Below the pieces are notes generated by a model. It saw only the letters and a program-made list of their open reading frames with translations, was not told where the DNA came from and made no database searches. From assembly GCA_963741385.1 (NCBI GenBank), contig CAVUHO010000003.1:124001-188000 (forward strand): a stretch of DNA of 64,000 nucleotides, read 5' to 3'. Positions 38,178 to 46,700 of this stretch are shown here, in pieces (positions within the stretch are counted from its first letter, which is position 1; every line of letters begins with the position of its first letter). Source of the stretch: Sulfomarinibacter sp963741385. Its GTDB lineage: Bacteria > Acidobacteriota > Thermoanaerobaculia > Thermoanaerobaculales > Sulfomarinibacteraceae. The position numbers and the translations under genes are program-made.

Positions 38178-38801
38178 ATGTGCCTCGATACCCGCGTGAC
38201 CCGCGAACCCAGGGTGCGAGCCCTTTGGGTCCTGGTGTGCGACCCGGGCGGCGCCAGCGACGGCAGGCCGTCACCGGGCAAAGACGAATGGGTTCACAGC
38301 GCGGTCCACTGTCTGCACCGGGCGGTGGACGGCGCGCATGACGTGGTCGTTGTCTGCTTCGGCGATGCATCGATCGGGAATCGAGCTGCATTGGTGGAAC
38401 TGTGCGCCGCACTGAAGCAGAACTCTCATACCAGGGAGCGCCCCGTGCTCGCGTTGATCAGAGCGCGACATCGAGGACTGATCGAGGATCTGGAACGGGC
38501 GCAGGTCGATTTCGTTTGCGTCGTGGGAGAGGCCGATCTGGACCCGGCCGCCGTGCGGGCGATCCTCCAGGAGGTGGGGCCGGACGACGAGCTGCCACGT
38601 TTCCTCGACACACTCTGTCCGTTGATTCACTACTGCGCCGATGACGCCGAGCACGAGCTTGCGGTGTGCGGGGGGTACCTGGACCGGCTCGTGCTGGGGG
38701 GTAATCGTTTGCGTCGTATCTGCGAGACCCGTGAACATCTCCGCTGCGAGTACTTTCTGAGTCCCAAGCCCAAACGAACGCGCCGGGCCGGTCACAGTTG
38801 A
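38178..38801 (+). CDS. Unknown protein at the end of the Trk operon
   Basis: A 207-residue soluble protein starts 4 bases after the trkH stop, so it is most likely cotranscribed. The N-terminal 130 residues look like an alpha/beta fold (VRALWVLVCDPGG, HDVVVVCFGDASIGNRAALVELC, RPVLALIRARHRG, VDFVCVVGEADLDP). The C-terminal part has a spaced cysteine set, CGGYLDRLVLGG...RRICETREHLRCEYFL, and ends in a basic KPKRTRR segment. The cysteines could bind a metal or iron-sulfur cluster. I do not recognise the family; its position suggests a role in K+ transport or its signalling. Confidence 0.7.
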   Translation: MCLDTRVTREPRVRALWVLVCDPGGASDGRPSPGKDEWVHSAVHCLHRAVDGAHDVVVVCFGDASIGNRAALVELCAALKQNSHTRERPVLALIRARHRGLIEDLERAQVDFVCVVGEADLDPAAVRAILQEVGPDDELPRFLDTLCPLIHYCADDAEHELAVCGGYLDRLVLGGNRLRRICETREHLRCEYFLSPKPKRTRRAGHS

Positions 38802-38856
38802 TCGGCGCCACGAACCCTGTTGCTGCATGAGCTGTCTGAAATCGGGGCAGATCGAT

Positions 38857-38967
38857 GCCAGGAGAAACGTCGTCAACTTTCTTGATCGTTGAGAGGAACA
38901 TTGTCGGGAGAGCTGCGCGAGTCTCGGGGTGGCGAAGCAAACAAAGTTAAGAAAGTTTCTCCTGGCA
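38857..38967. mobile_element. MITE family A, copy 1
   Basis: A 111-bp imperfect palindrome with ends TGCCAGGAGAAAC and GTTTCTCCTGGCA. The inner arms (AACTTTCTT and AAGTT...AAAG) also pair. It is followed by CCGAT, as are all copies of families A and B. It abuts the 5' end of an IS66 transposase remnant. Confidence 0.85.
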
Positions 38968-38976
38968 CCGATACTG

Positions 38977-39171
38977 CGCGGCGTCGTGGTCGGCCGCAAG
39001 AACCACTATGGCTCGAAGTCGAAACGAGGCACCGAGGTCGTGGCGCTCTTCTACACCCTCTTCGAAACCGCGAAGCTGAGCCAGATCGACCCGCGTGCCT
39101 ACGTCACCCTGGCGGCGCACCGCGCCATCGCCGAGCACGGCGCAATCACCCTGCCCTCAGACCTCTCCTGA
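38977..39171 (+). pseudogene. C-terminal remnant of an IS66-family transposase
   Basis: The frame from GVVVGRKNHYGSKSKRG to ITLPSDLS matches the extreme C-terminus of IS66 transposases (GRKNHYGS, ALFYTLFETAKL, DPRAYV, HRAIAEHGAITLP). The upstream 450 or so residues are missing. The remnant begins within 10 bases of the end of MITE A copy 1, which supplies an in-frame open leader. No IS66 end is evident downstream. The following 270 bases (39172-39442) are AT-rich and carry no gene. Confidence 0.8.
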
Positions 39172-39442
39172 TCTGCCTCGACTCAGATTCCAAGCACTCC
39201 CATCTGCGCCTGGCAAGACGGGGTAGGGCGAGGGCGTACGTTTGAATGAGGCAACCGCTGTTACCCCAAATCGAAGAACGGCACGGATAAAATAGCCTCC
39301 CTCGAATAGTGTGTCATTTTGCAACATCATTTCACTAGATCGCTGCCTCTCTAGCCTTAATCAATAACTGTTCTCAAATCTGTCAAACCATTTGACGCTA
39401 TAGAGTAGAATTGCCCAACAAATAATCTGTAGGAGTTGGCTT

Positions 39443-40060
39443 ATGAGGTTTTTCCTGTTGGCCATCATCGCGGCGATCACCTTGGTCGGCCCAAATCATA
39501 TTGCAGTCGCACAAGACGCTGAAATGCCGGTTCCTGGACTGGTGGTAAAGGACGCTGACGGAAAGGTGATGGGGCAGGTGGACGGGTTCTTGCCAGGGAC
39601 TTCGGGTACGCTCTATCCAGTCGTTGTTTTCAATATTGAAGGGAGTCTCGCCTTCTTAGTCTATCGGCCCTATGGTCTGATCGACGGAGTAGCGCACGCA
39701 GCTGGAAACTTGGGCGGTCCCACCGTTTATTTTTCAGGCTCCGACTGCACAGGGAATTCATACGTCAATATTGTTCACCCGGATGGAGTCGAAGCACAGT
39801 CCGGATATGCCTATGGCGTAGGTGGGCCAGATCCGACTTCAGGGGAATACAAACTGTACCGCTCCAACACGCTGGCAGCCGGCATGTCCTTCGTGACCTC
39901 GAAATGGGAAGGTGGTACCTGCAGGAACTATGGCCCAACAGACCCGGACGTACTTTCCGCAGAGGAAGTTGTTCCCAACCCCCTCGCCGGTTTCCACGGC
40001 CCGACAACCGCCAACCCCGAACGCGTGCTGACCATTGAGGGTGGCACGAGGCTTCCGTAA
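39443..40060 (+). CDS. Secreted protein of unknown function (paralog 1)
   Basis: A 205-residue exported protein (signal ending IAVAQ), preceded by TAGGAGT. The mature part opens AEMPVPGLVVKDADGKVMGQV and contains two cysteines (GSDCTGN, GTCRNYG). The C-terminal segment EEVVPNPLAGFHGPTTAN...TIEGGTRLP is shared almost exactly with the next gene, and the DNA encoding it is nearly identical as well. The local base composition is more AT-rich than the surroundings, suggesting transfer. Family not recognised. Confidence 0.75.
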   Translation: MRFFLLAIIAAITLVGPNHIAVAQDAEMPVPGLVVKDADGKVMGQVDGFLPGTSGTLYPVVVFNIEGSLAFLVYRPYGLIDGVAHAAGNLGGPTVYFSGSDCTGNSYVNIVHPDGVEAQSGYAYGVGGPDPTSGEYKLYRSNTLAAGMSFVTSKWEGGTCRNYGPTDPDVLSAEEVVPNPLAGFHGPTTANPERVLTIEGGTRLP

Positions 40061-40075
40061 AGAAAGGAGAATGCT

Positions 40076-40660
40076 ATGAGGTCATTTCTTTTCACCTTGG
40101 CAGCCATCTCTTTCCTGTTAACCCCAAGCCAAAGCGCGGATGCCCAAAGCGCAGAAATGCCGTTGCCGATTGCTGTCGTGAAGGACGCGGACGGGAAGTT
40201 GATTGCTCAAATCGTCGATATTGGGCCTAATGAGGGATCCGATCCCAAAGTACTACTCAACATAGGTGGCACCCCTGTCCCTTTTAGAGTTTCACCTCTC
40301 AAGGGGGTGTTTGAATCTCAAAGATTTGCCTATTTCCCCTTTGAAAATTGCAGTGGTAGCCCAGCCATAACCCCTCCCCTAGCCATTGGTTGGGACTCCT
40401 TTTCTCAAACGAGTTTTGCGGTGGTTGGTCCGGACCCTGACTCTGGGACGTACAAGGTCTATCGATCGACTTCGCCAACTCCCGTGGCGTTTTCCCCTCT
40501 TTCCTATTGGATTGACGGATCCTGCGATGGCATAACTGGGCAGACTTTGCTGTCTCCTGCAGAGGAAGTTGTTCCCAACCCCCTCGCAGGCTTCCACGGT
40601 CCGACAACCGCCAACCCCGAACGTGTATGGACGATCGAGGGCGGCACGAGGCTCCCATGA
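40076..40660 (+). CDS. Secreted protein of unknown function (paralog 2)
   Basis: A 194-residue paralog of the preceding protein, 15 bases downstream with an AGGAGA site. Signal peptide ending SADAQS, then AEMPLPIAVVKDADGKLIAQI, and the same C-terminal segment EEVVPNPLAGFHGPTTAN. The central regions have diverged greatly, while the ends are conserved. This pattern fits a surface or secreted protein with conserved docking ends and a variable core. Its stop overlaps the next start (ATGA). Confidence 0.75.
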   Translation: MRSFLFTLAAISFLLTPSQSADAQSAEMPLPIAVVKDADGKLIAQIVDIGPNEGSDPKVLLNIGGTPVPFRVSPLKGVFESQRFAYFPFENCSGSPAITPPLAIGWDSFSQTSFAVVGPDPDSGTYKVYRSTSPTPVAFSPLSYWIDGSCDGITGQTLLSPAEEVVPNPLAGFHGPTTANPERVWTIEGGTRLP

Positions 40661-41127
40661 TGGACGCCAAACACCCAACCCACATCATCTGGAAACTGAT
40701 TCCCCTGGTCGGCTTCATCCTTATTGCCGGAGTCATCCCCGCCGAAAGTGAAACCTGCAACGTCCCCTCCTCCAGCTATCCCTCAATCCAATCCGCCGTC
40801 AACGTCATCAACTGCACCGAGATCGTACTGACGTCCGGCAACTTCTTCGGTGATGTCACCATCGGTCGTACGCTGACGGTTCAAGGGGTATCCAGTGCCT
40901 CAACCACCGTGTTTGGGAAAGTGACGGTCTCGGGTTCAGATACCCAGGCCACGCTCAAGGGACTGAAGATCGCAGTCGGTCCTGAAGATCTTCCCCACAA
41001 TGGATTGGTGGTTGTGGGTGATGCTGAGGTGATTCCTGATGACCTTGTGATTGGATCGACTGATTTGATCTTCGAGGATGGTTTTGAGCGCGGGAATACG
41101 ACGGCTTGGTCGAACACGGTGTCCTAA
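40657..41127 (+). CDS. Secreted beta-helix-like protein with GFExGxTxxWS tail
   Basis: A 156-residue protein translationally coupled to paralog 2 through ATGA. It has a signal (LIPLVGFILIAGVIPAESE), a short pectin-lyase-like opening (YPSIQSAVNVINCTEIVLTSGNFFGDVTIGRTLTV is the region concerned) and a C-terminus reading LIFEDGFERGNTTAWS. The tail closely matches that of the giant DUF11 protein (LIFSDGFESGGTTMWS). The helix domain is much shorter than usual, so the gene may be internally deleted. Confidence 0.72.
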   Translation: MMDAKHPTHIIWKLIPLVGFILIAGVIPAESETCNVPSSSYPSIQSAVNVINCTEIVLTSGNFFGDVTIGRTLTVQGVSSASTTVFGKVTVSGSDTQATLKGLKIAVGPEDLPHNGLVVVGDAEVIPDDLVIGSTDLIFEDGFERGNTTAWSNTVS

Positions 41128-41181
41128 GGTTTTGGATTGGAGAACGTGCCAATGAGGCATTCCCATAGTGGTGCCTAGTGG

Positions 41182-41293
41182 TGCCAGGAGAAACGTTGTT
41201 AACTTTCTTGATCGTTGAGAGGAACATTGTCGGGAAAGCTGCGCGAGTCTCGGGGTGGCGAAGCAAACAAAGTTAAAAAAGTTTCTCCTGGCA
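41182..41293. mobile_element. MITE family A, copy 2
   Basis: A 112-bp copy, nearly identical to the copy at 38857 and in the same orientation; ends TGCCAGGAGAAAC/GTTTCTCCTGGCA, followed by CCGAT. Confidence 0.85.
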
Positions 41294-41329
41294 CCGATAT
41301 AGAGTACTACTAAGCCGCATCGGCATCAG

Positions 41330-41386
41330 TGCCAGGTACATAGTTACGGAGTTGTGAAATGTAACTGCGGAACTCCGTACCTGGCA
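41330..41386. mobile_element. Family B palindromic element, copy 1
   Basis: A 57-bp imperfect palindrome with ends TGCCAGGTAC/GTACCTGGCA, followed by CCGAT. It lies 4 bases beyond the stop codon of the minus-strand metalloprotease. Confidence 0.8.
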
Positions 41387-41390
41387 CCGA

Positions 41391-43286
41391 TTAGGGAGTC
41401 CCGCCGGTTGCGGCGACGCGACGGCCGACCCGGCGCGGCGCCGGGTTGAGCCCGAGTGCCCTCTTGATCCGGTTGCCGTCCGCCAACGAGATCCCCGCCG
41501 AAGGGATGACGATGGTCTGGTCGTCACCGCCCATCGGCGGCAGGCCCTGCGGCTGGTTGTTGACAATGATCGCCGCCACGGCGCCCGCATCTTGTGCGTT
41601 CTTCACCTTTTCGACGAACAGGCACGTACCGCGGTCGATGACGGCGATCTTACCCGTGATCTCGCTGGCGTTGACCAGCGGTTCGCAACCCAGGATCGGC
41701 GCATTCGAGCCGTCGCGGACCACGGCCAGATCTCCGGAGACCCCCACAACGCTCACCGGCGGCCCGAACTGGGCCGTCTGTACCGCGTAACCCCCAGCCA
41801 GGCTCGGAGGTGAGTTGATGAGAAGCCGCGGGGCGTTGCCGAGAATCTGAGGCGCTGCATCGACAGAGGCCGGCCCATCCCAGACCAACCGCCCGGTGTT
41901 GACGGCGGAGGTCCGACGTTCGTCGTTGGTCATGACGTTCCAGTGCAGACCGATCTCCGAGTCGAAGGTGTAGACGCTGTAGATGCCGGGTTGCCGCGGG
42001 AGGCCGGCAAAAAACGGCAGCGACCCGGTGCTGGGATCAACGAAGCTCTGAAACCCCAGCCCGTGCGCGATCTCGTGGAGGGCCACCATGGCGAAGGAGG
42101 CCTGGCCGCTCGGCGTGTTGCCGTCCAAACCATAGTAGAAGCGGTAGGACGGCGCCAGGCAGCCCTCGTCAATTCGGCTGTTGAAGTTGGCCACAACGTC
42201 GCCGGTGTTCGAGGGCCGGTTATTTTCGGTCGTGCTGAGGTTTTCGCCCGCCAGGGCTTCGGCGAGAGCGCCGGAATACCAGGTTCCCTGGCGAGGGGCG
42301 TTCGCGAAATCGGAAAACAGGTAGCGCGTACCGGCCGCCGCCAGAACCGCCCCTTCATCGGGATCGCAGTCGAACTCGTCGAAGGCTGCGTCAATGTTGA
42401 TCTCGATCTCGCTGCCGAGGAGAGTCCCCCAGACGTCCGCAGCCCACTGCAAAGCGGCAAGCCGCTGTCCACCAACAGTGGTCCCTCCCGGGTTGGCGGG
42501 AGACTCGGGGACAACGGTGGCATCGTTGAAGCCTTCGCCACTGGAGTCTTGAACCCTGATGGTCACGGTAGAGGAGCCGGCGGGCCAGCCAATGTCCTGG
42601 AAAAGCGGGAGCGTGAGGTCGACCTCGCCGAAGCCGACGCCCGGCGACGCGGTCGGCTCCATCAGAAGGTCAGGGGTGGCCGAAAGGTCCCAGTGGGAAA
42701 TCGAGGAGCCCAGCTCGAGCGGATCCGGGTTGTAGAGCAACGGCCGCCCCAGCGTGTCGGCGCCGGCCAGACGAGTCGGGTCGATGGCGAGGCTCGCGGA
42801 GACCTCGGCCGCCTTGAAGGACAGCTGCGACGGTGGCGCGACCGCCAACAGCCCGAGGGAGAGCGGGACATCGATTCCGGCCTTTGCCGAACCGAGGCCC
42901 ATCAGCTTTTCCACCGCTTGCACATGGTCAACACACGACGTCGCGAACGAGCCGTCCGCTCGCACCTGGACCATGAAGACGTGCCGAAAGCGACCGTCGA
43001 GGTCAACCCCTCTCCCGCCGTTGTCGAGATCGAAGACCTGCAGGCCATCAGTTGAACGGCTGAGGGCGTTCATGATGGCGCCCGACAGCGGGCCAGATTC
43101 CTCGCGAGGTTCCGCTGGAACAACCTGATTGGGCCCGTCATCAGTCGCGGCTCTCACGACCGAAGGAGCGCCGTCGGGACCCGGCGATGCGGCCGCCACT
43201 CCCGCGAGCGGCACCACACAGATGGCGATGCAGCACAGTATGGTCACTCGGAAACGGAGATTGACTCCAGCGTGCACTCGTTTCAT
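41391..43286 (-). CDS. Secreted zinc metalloprotease with PA domain, permuted domain order
   Basis: A 631-residue exported protein (signal about 12-33). The metzincin-like site HEIAHGLGF is at 404-412. A PA domain follows (ITGKIAVIDRGTCLFVEKVKNAQDAGAVAAIIVNN). A block SISHWDLSATPDLLMEP...LPLFQDIGW, which in related proteins follows the PA domain at the C-terminus, here lies at 195-234, before the protease domain. The C-terminus stops shortly after the PA domain with a basic stretch (APRRVGRRVAATGG), 4 bases from a family B repeat. I infer a rearranged or truncated member; the catalytic site is intact. Confidence 0.85.
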   Translation of the reverse strand: MKRVHAGVNLRFRVTILCCIAICVVPLAGVAAASPGPDGAPSVVRAATDDGPNQVVPAEPREESGPLSGAIMNALSRSTDGLQVFDLDNGGRGVDLDGRFRHVFMVQVRADGSFATSCVDHVQAVEKLMGLGSAKAGIDVPLSLGLLAVAPPSQLSFKAAEVSASLAIDPTRLAGADTLGRPLLYNPDPLELGSSISHWDLSATPDLLMEPTASPGVGFGEVDLTLPLFQDIGWPAGSSTVTIRVQDSSGEGFNDATVVPESPANPGGTTVGGQRLAALQWAADVWGTLLGSEIEINIDAAFDEFDCDPDEGAVLAAAGTRYLFSDFANAPRQGTWYSGALAEALAGENLSTTENNRPSNTGDVVANFNSRIDEGCLAPSYRFYYGLDGNTPSGQASFAMVALHEIAHGLGFQSFVDPSTGSLPFFAGLPRQPGIYSVYTFDSEIGLHWNVMTNDERRTSAVNTGRLVWDGPASVDAAPQILGNAPRLLINSPPSLAGGYAVQTAQFGPPVSVVGVSGDLAVVRDGSNAPILGCEPLVNASEITGKIAVIDRGTCLFVEKVKNAQDAGAVAAIIVNNQPQGLPPMGGDDQTIVIPSAGISLADGNRIKRALGLNPAPRRVGRRVAATGGTP

Positions 43287-43735
43287 TTCAAACTCCTCGA
43301 CGACCCCATGTCAGCATACTCAAACACGGCTCACTCTGGGAACCACACGAACGGCATCTCGAATTTCATCCCCTCACAACGTTGTCACGCATTCGAAGCC
43401 CCGCAAGGGCGTCGAATGAATGCAATGGGTGCCAGGTCCGGAGTTACGCAGTTACAGATCACAACTCCGTAACTCCGTACCTGGCACCGATGTTCTGCCA
43501 CCATGCTTTCGTGTGTGGCGACTTTGCCGGAACTGGCGCCTTCGAGACCCCACGCGATTGCGTTGGCGAACCGGACGCGTTCGGTCAGCGAATCAAACAC
43601 GGCGGGGGAAAGGAGCACGCAGGCCGCGCGGCCGGCACCGAAACCGATCCCACCCAAGCCAACCGCCGCGTGGCGATCCTCATCAAGGACAAGGCCAAGT
43701 GACCTCGACCCGGAGGGCCGGCTGGGCAACGCCTC
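43287..43735. other. Gene-free stretch between metalloprotease and cytochrome genes
   Basis: These 449 bases contain the metalloprotease promoter side and family B copy 2 (43430-43486). A plus-strand segment ending near 43702 reads TDPTQANRRVAILIKDK, which distantly recalls an OmpA C-terminus, but no intact gene can be supported. Confidence 0.5.
43430..43486. mobile_element. Family B palindromic element, copy 2
   Basis: A 57-bp palindrome with ends TGCCAGGTCC/GTACCTGGCA and an internal GAGTTACG/CGTAACTC pair, followed by CCGAT. Confidence 0.8.
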
Positions 43736-46700
43736 TCAGCCCGGCGGTCTGCCCCGCCCCAGGCTGACGAAGAACCGTCCGCCGGTCATCGCGGGATCGT
43801 CCGGATAGCCGAGAGCCTCGAAGTCGAGGCGCCGCTCGACGCCGGGGTAGACCTTTCGGGCATGCTCGGGACGGTCCATCCCCTTGGCGGCACGGTGGCA
43901 GCGCACGCAGTTGGCGGCCTCGACGCTGTGGCAGTCGGTGCACCCCAGGGCCGTCACGGCAGGACCGACCCCGTGGTGAAGCCCTGTGTAAAGGGTTGTC
44001 TCCACCCACTCGAAGCGGCCCGAGTACTCGAGCCCCATGGCCTTCATGCCGTCTCTGATCGACCGCTCCCAGCTGAAGTCCGCCCAGTAGTCCGCCGACA
44101 GCTTCGGTATGGCGAGCACACGCGATTCGGCGTCGACCGGTTGGATTGCGGTATGGGCCTTGAACGGGAAGATGCGCGCCGCCGGGTTTCGCTTGTCCCC
44201 GGACGGTGGGTTGAGGAGAACGCCGCGCGAAGAGTTGACCTTCTCTCCGACCAGGGTCGCGCGGCGGCTGCCGTCGAACCACAGGTACACCGGCACCTGG
44301 TCCATGCCCCAGCGAAGGGTCCCGAAGCGGCGGTCGTAGGTCGGCATGCCGTAGCGGTCCAGCTCCTCCACCCTGTCCTCGCCCGCCACCGAGTAGTCCC
44401 GGTGCAGCAGGGTGGGTGTGGCGCGCGCGAACGCGGGAATGTGGCAGGTCTCGCAGGCGATGCTGCGGACGTGGTCGTCCAGGTGCTGCCCCAGCATGCC
44501 GACGACACCGTGCGGCGTGGAACCGTGGCACTGCTCGCAGGACACTCGCCCCTCCATTGCCGGGGCGGTCATGGACATACCGGCGATGCGGTGGTGAGTC
44601 GTCGTGTGGCAGTCCTGGCAGCGCATGTTGCGCCTGCCCATATGCTGATCGAGGTCTGCGGACGGATCGGCAAGCTGCGGCTCGAGGTCCCCGTGCTTGG
44701 CGTTGGGCGCGCCGCCACTCTGGAAGTGGCAGGACCCGCAGGTCGCGCGTGACGGACGACCGACCTTGCGGGCGACCGCCACCAGGTCGACCTCCGGCAA
44801 CGGCATGCCGGCCTGCAGAGGGTCCTTGCGGTAGGTGCCCGTGGTGTCGTGGCAGACCAGGCAGTCGATGTTGGATGGATCGGTGAAGTCGAAGCCCTCG
44901 TCGACCCAGCCGTAGCCGATGTGGCAGGTCGCACAGGCCTGGGGGTTGGAGCCGATGGCGATGCAGTAGTTGTTGACCATGAGCTGCAGGCTGATGTCGG
45001 TGCGGTGCTGGTAGCCGACGAGGGTCGGCGACTGGCCCTTCCAGTTCCAGTGCGCGGTCACCAAGAGGTCGTCGCCGACGCGGGAGTGGCACGCCAGGCA
45101 GGCACGGGTAGTCTCCTGCGGGGAGGGCCGCTCCGGCAGCTCGACGAGGAGGCTGTGGTCGGGCGTCCACGGATGGTGGCACGAGCTGCACTCGGTGGGC
45201 GCCGGGGCGGGCTGCATGCGGCGCTCATGGCAGCCGATGCACTGGCGGTGGTACGCGCCCTTGAGCCCGAGACGCGCAGGGGCGTCCTCCTCGTTGGGCA
45301 TGCCGTGGCAACGAGCGCAGGACTGCGGCGGGTTGTCCGCCATGTCCTCGTGGCAGCCGGAACAGGCGCCGCCGATGGGCACGTCGATGGACTCGTGGAG
45401 CTCGACAATGTCCTCGCCGACCCGGTCGTCGTCGTCCCATGAGTAACGGTGGTGGCAGACGCCGCAGTCCCCCCCGTTCAGCTCGTCGTGAATGCGGTGG
45501 GAGAAGGCCACCGGCTCATAGTCGTCCGAGGCGGCGTTCAGCATCGGGTTGGAGAGGACGTAAACTCTCCTGTACCTATCGGGTCGCAGCGGGTACGCAT
45601 CTCTCGTCGCCTCCACGTGGACGGGTTCGGCGGCCGTGACCCGCTGAACTTCGGCCACGGTCTCTCGGGAGGCCGCAATCGCAGATCGGTGCACCAGAGA
45701 GTACGTGAGGACGAAACCGAGAAGCACCGCGACGGCCGAGGCCCGGATCACCCAGGTCCACCGCGACGGCACGGTGCGCGCTCGTTCCTCGCGAAGACTC
45801 GCAAGCTGCGCGCTGGTAGCCGGGACGTAGCCCGGGAGGATGGGGAAGAAGGTCACCAGCAGCCGGTAGCAGAACAGGATGCTGGAGACGATGGCGATGG
45901 TCATGGCGATCTCGCCGATGGACGGGAAGTATGTCGTGGTGGAGTACGGAGGGTTGTAGCCCACGAGGAACACGTTGATCCGGTTGAGGATCACACCGAA
46001 GATGATGAGGGCGATCGCAAAGAACAGCCAGCCCATGGACCGCCGCACCGCCTTGTTGAGCAGGAGAAGGAAGGGGGCGACCACGCCGATCAGGATTTCG
46101 ACGACCAGGGCAATCGTCGCACCCGGGTTGTCGAGGAAATCGATCTGGTTGTGGCGGACGACGAGGTCTCCGATCTTCACCACACCGTAGGCCGCCAGGA
46201 ACCAGGGAATGATGCGCGCCAGAGGTGTCAGCAGCTCCATTTCCGCCTTGCGACCGAAGCTGATGTTGGCGTAAATGGACTCCAGAATGACCATCGGGAA
46301 ACCGACCATGAGTGCCGACAGCAGGAAGAGCAGAGGCAGGATCGAGGTGTCCCACAGCGCGCTCATTTTGGTGGTGGAGATCAACATCAAGGTGCCGAGA
46401 GAGGACTGGTGCATGCAGGACAGCACCACGCCTGCTACGACGAAAATCGGCAGAACGATGTTCACCCACGAGTGCAGGGCGTCCACGGGCTTCTCGAGGC
46501 GGTGCAGAAACCGTGCTCCCGTGGAGTCCTCGGCAATCCGGTCCTTGAGCCCCTCCAGAATCGAGGGACTCATCTCGACGCTCAGAATCACCAGATAAAA
46601 GGTGACGCACATGGCCACCTCGAAAAGCACCGAGTTGCCCTGCCAGTTGAACAGAGGCCGCCACGAATTCCAATAGCGGCCGAGATCGAAGAGCAGAGCA

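Noticed and set aside
43382..43702. Possible OmpA C-terminus (TDPTQANRRVAILIKDK) and a minus-strand frame with FANAIAWGLEG
   Set aside because: Similarity is limited to a few residues, frames would need shifts, and part of the frame is a family B repeat. I cannot support a gene.
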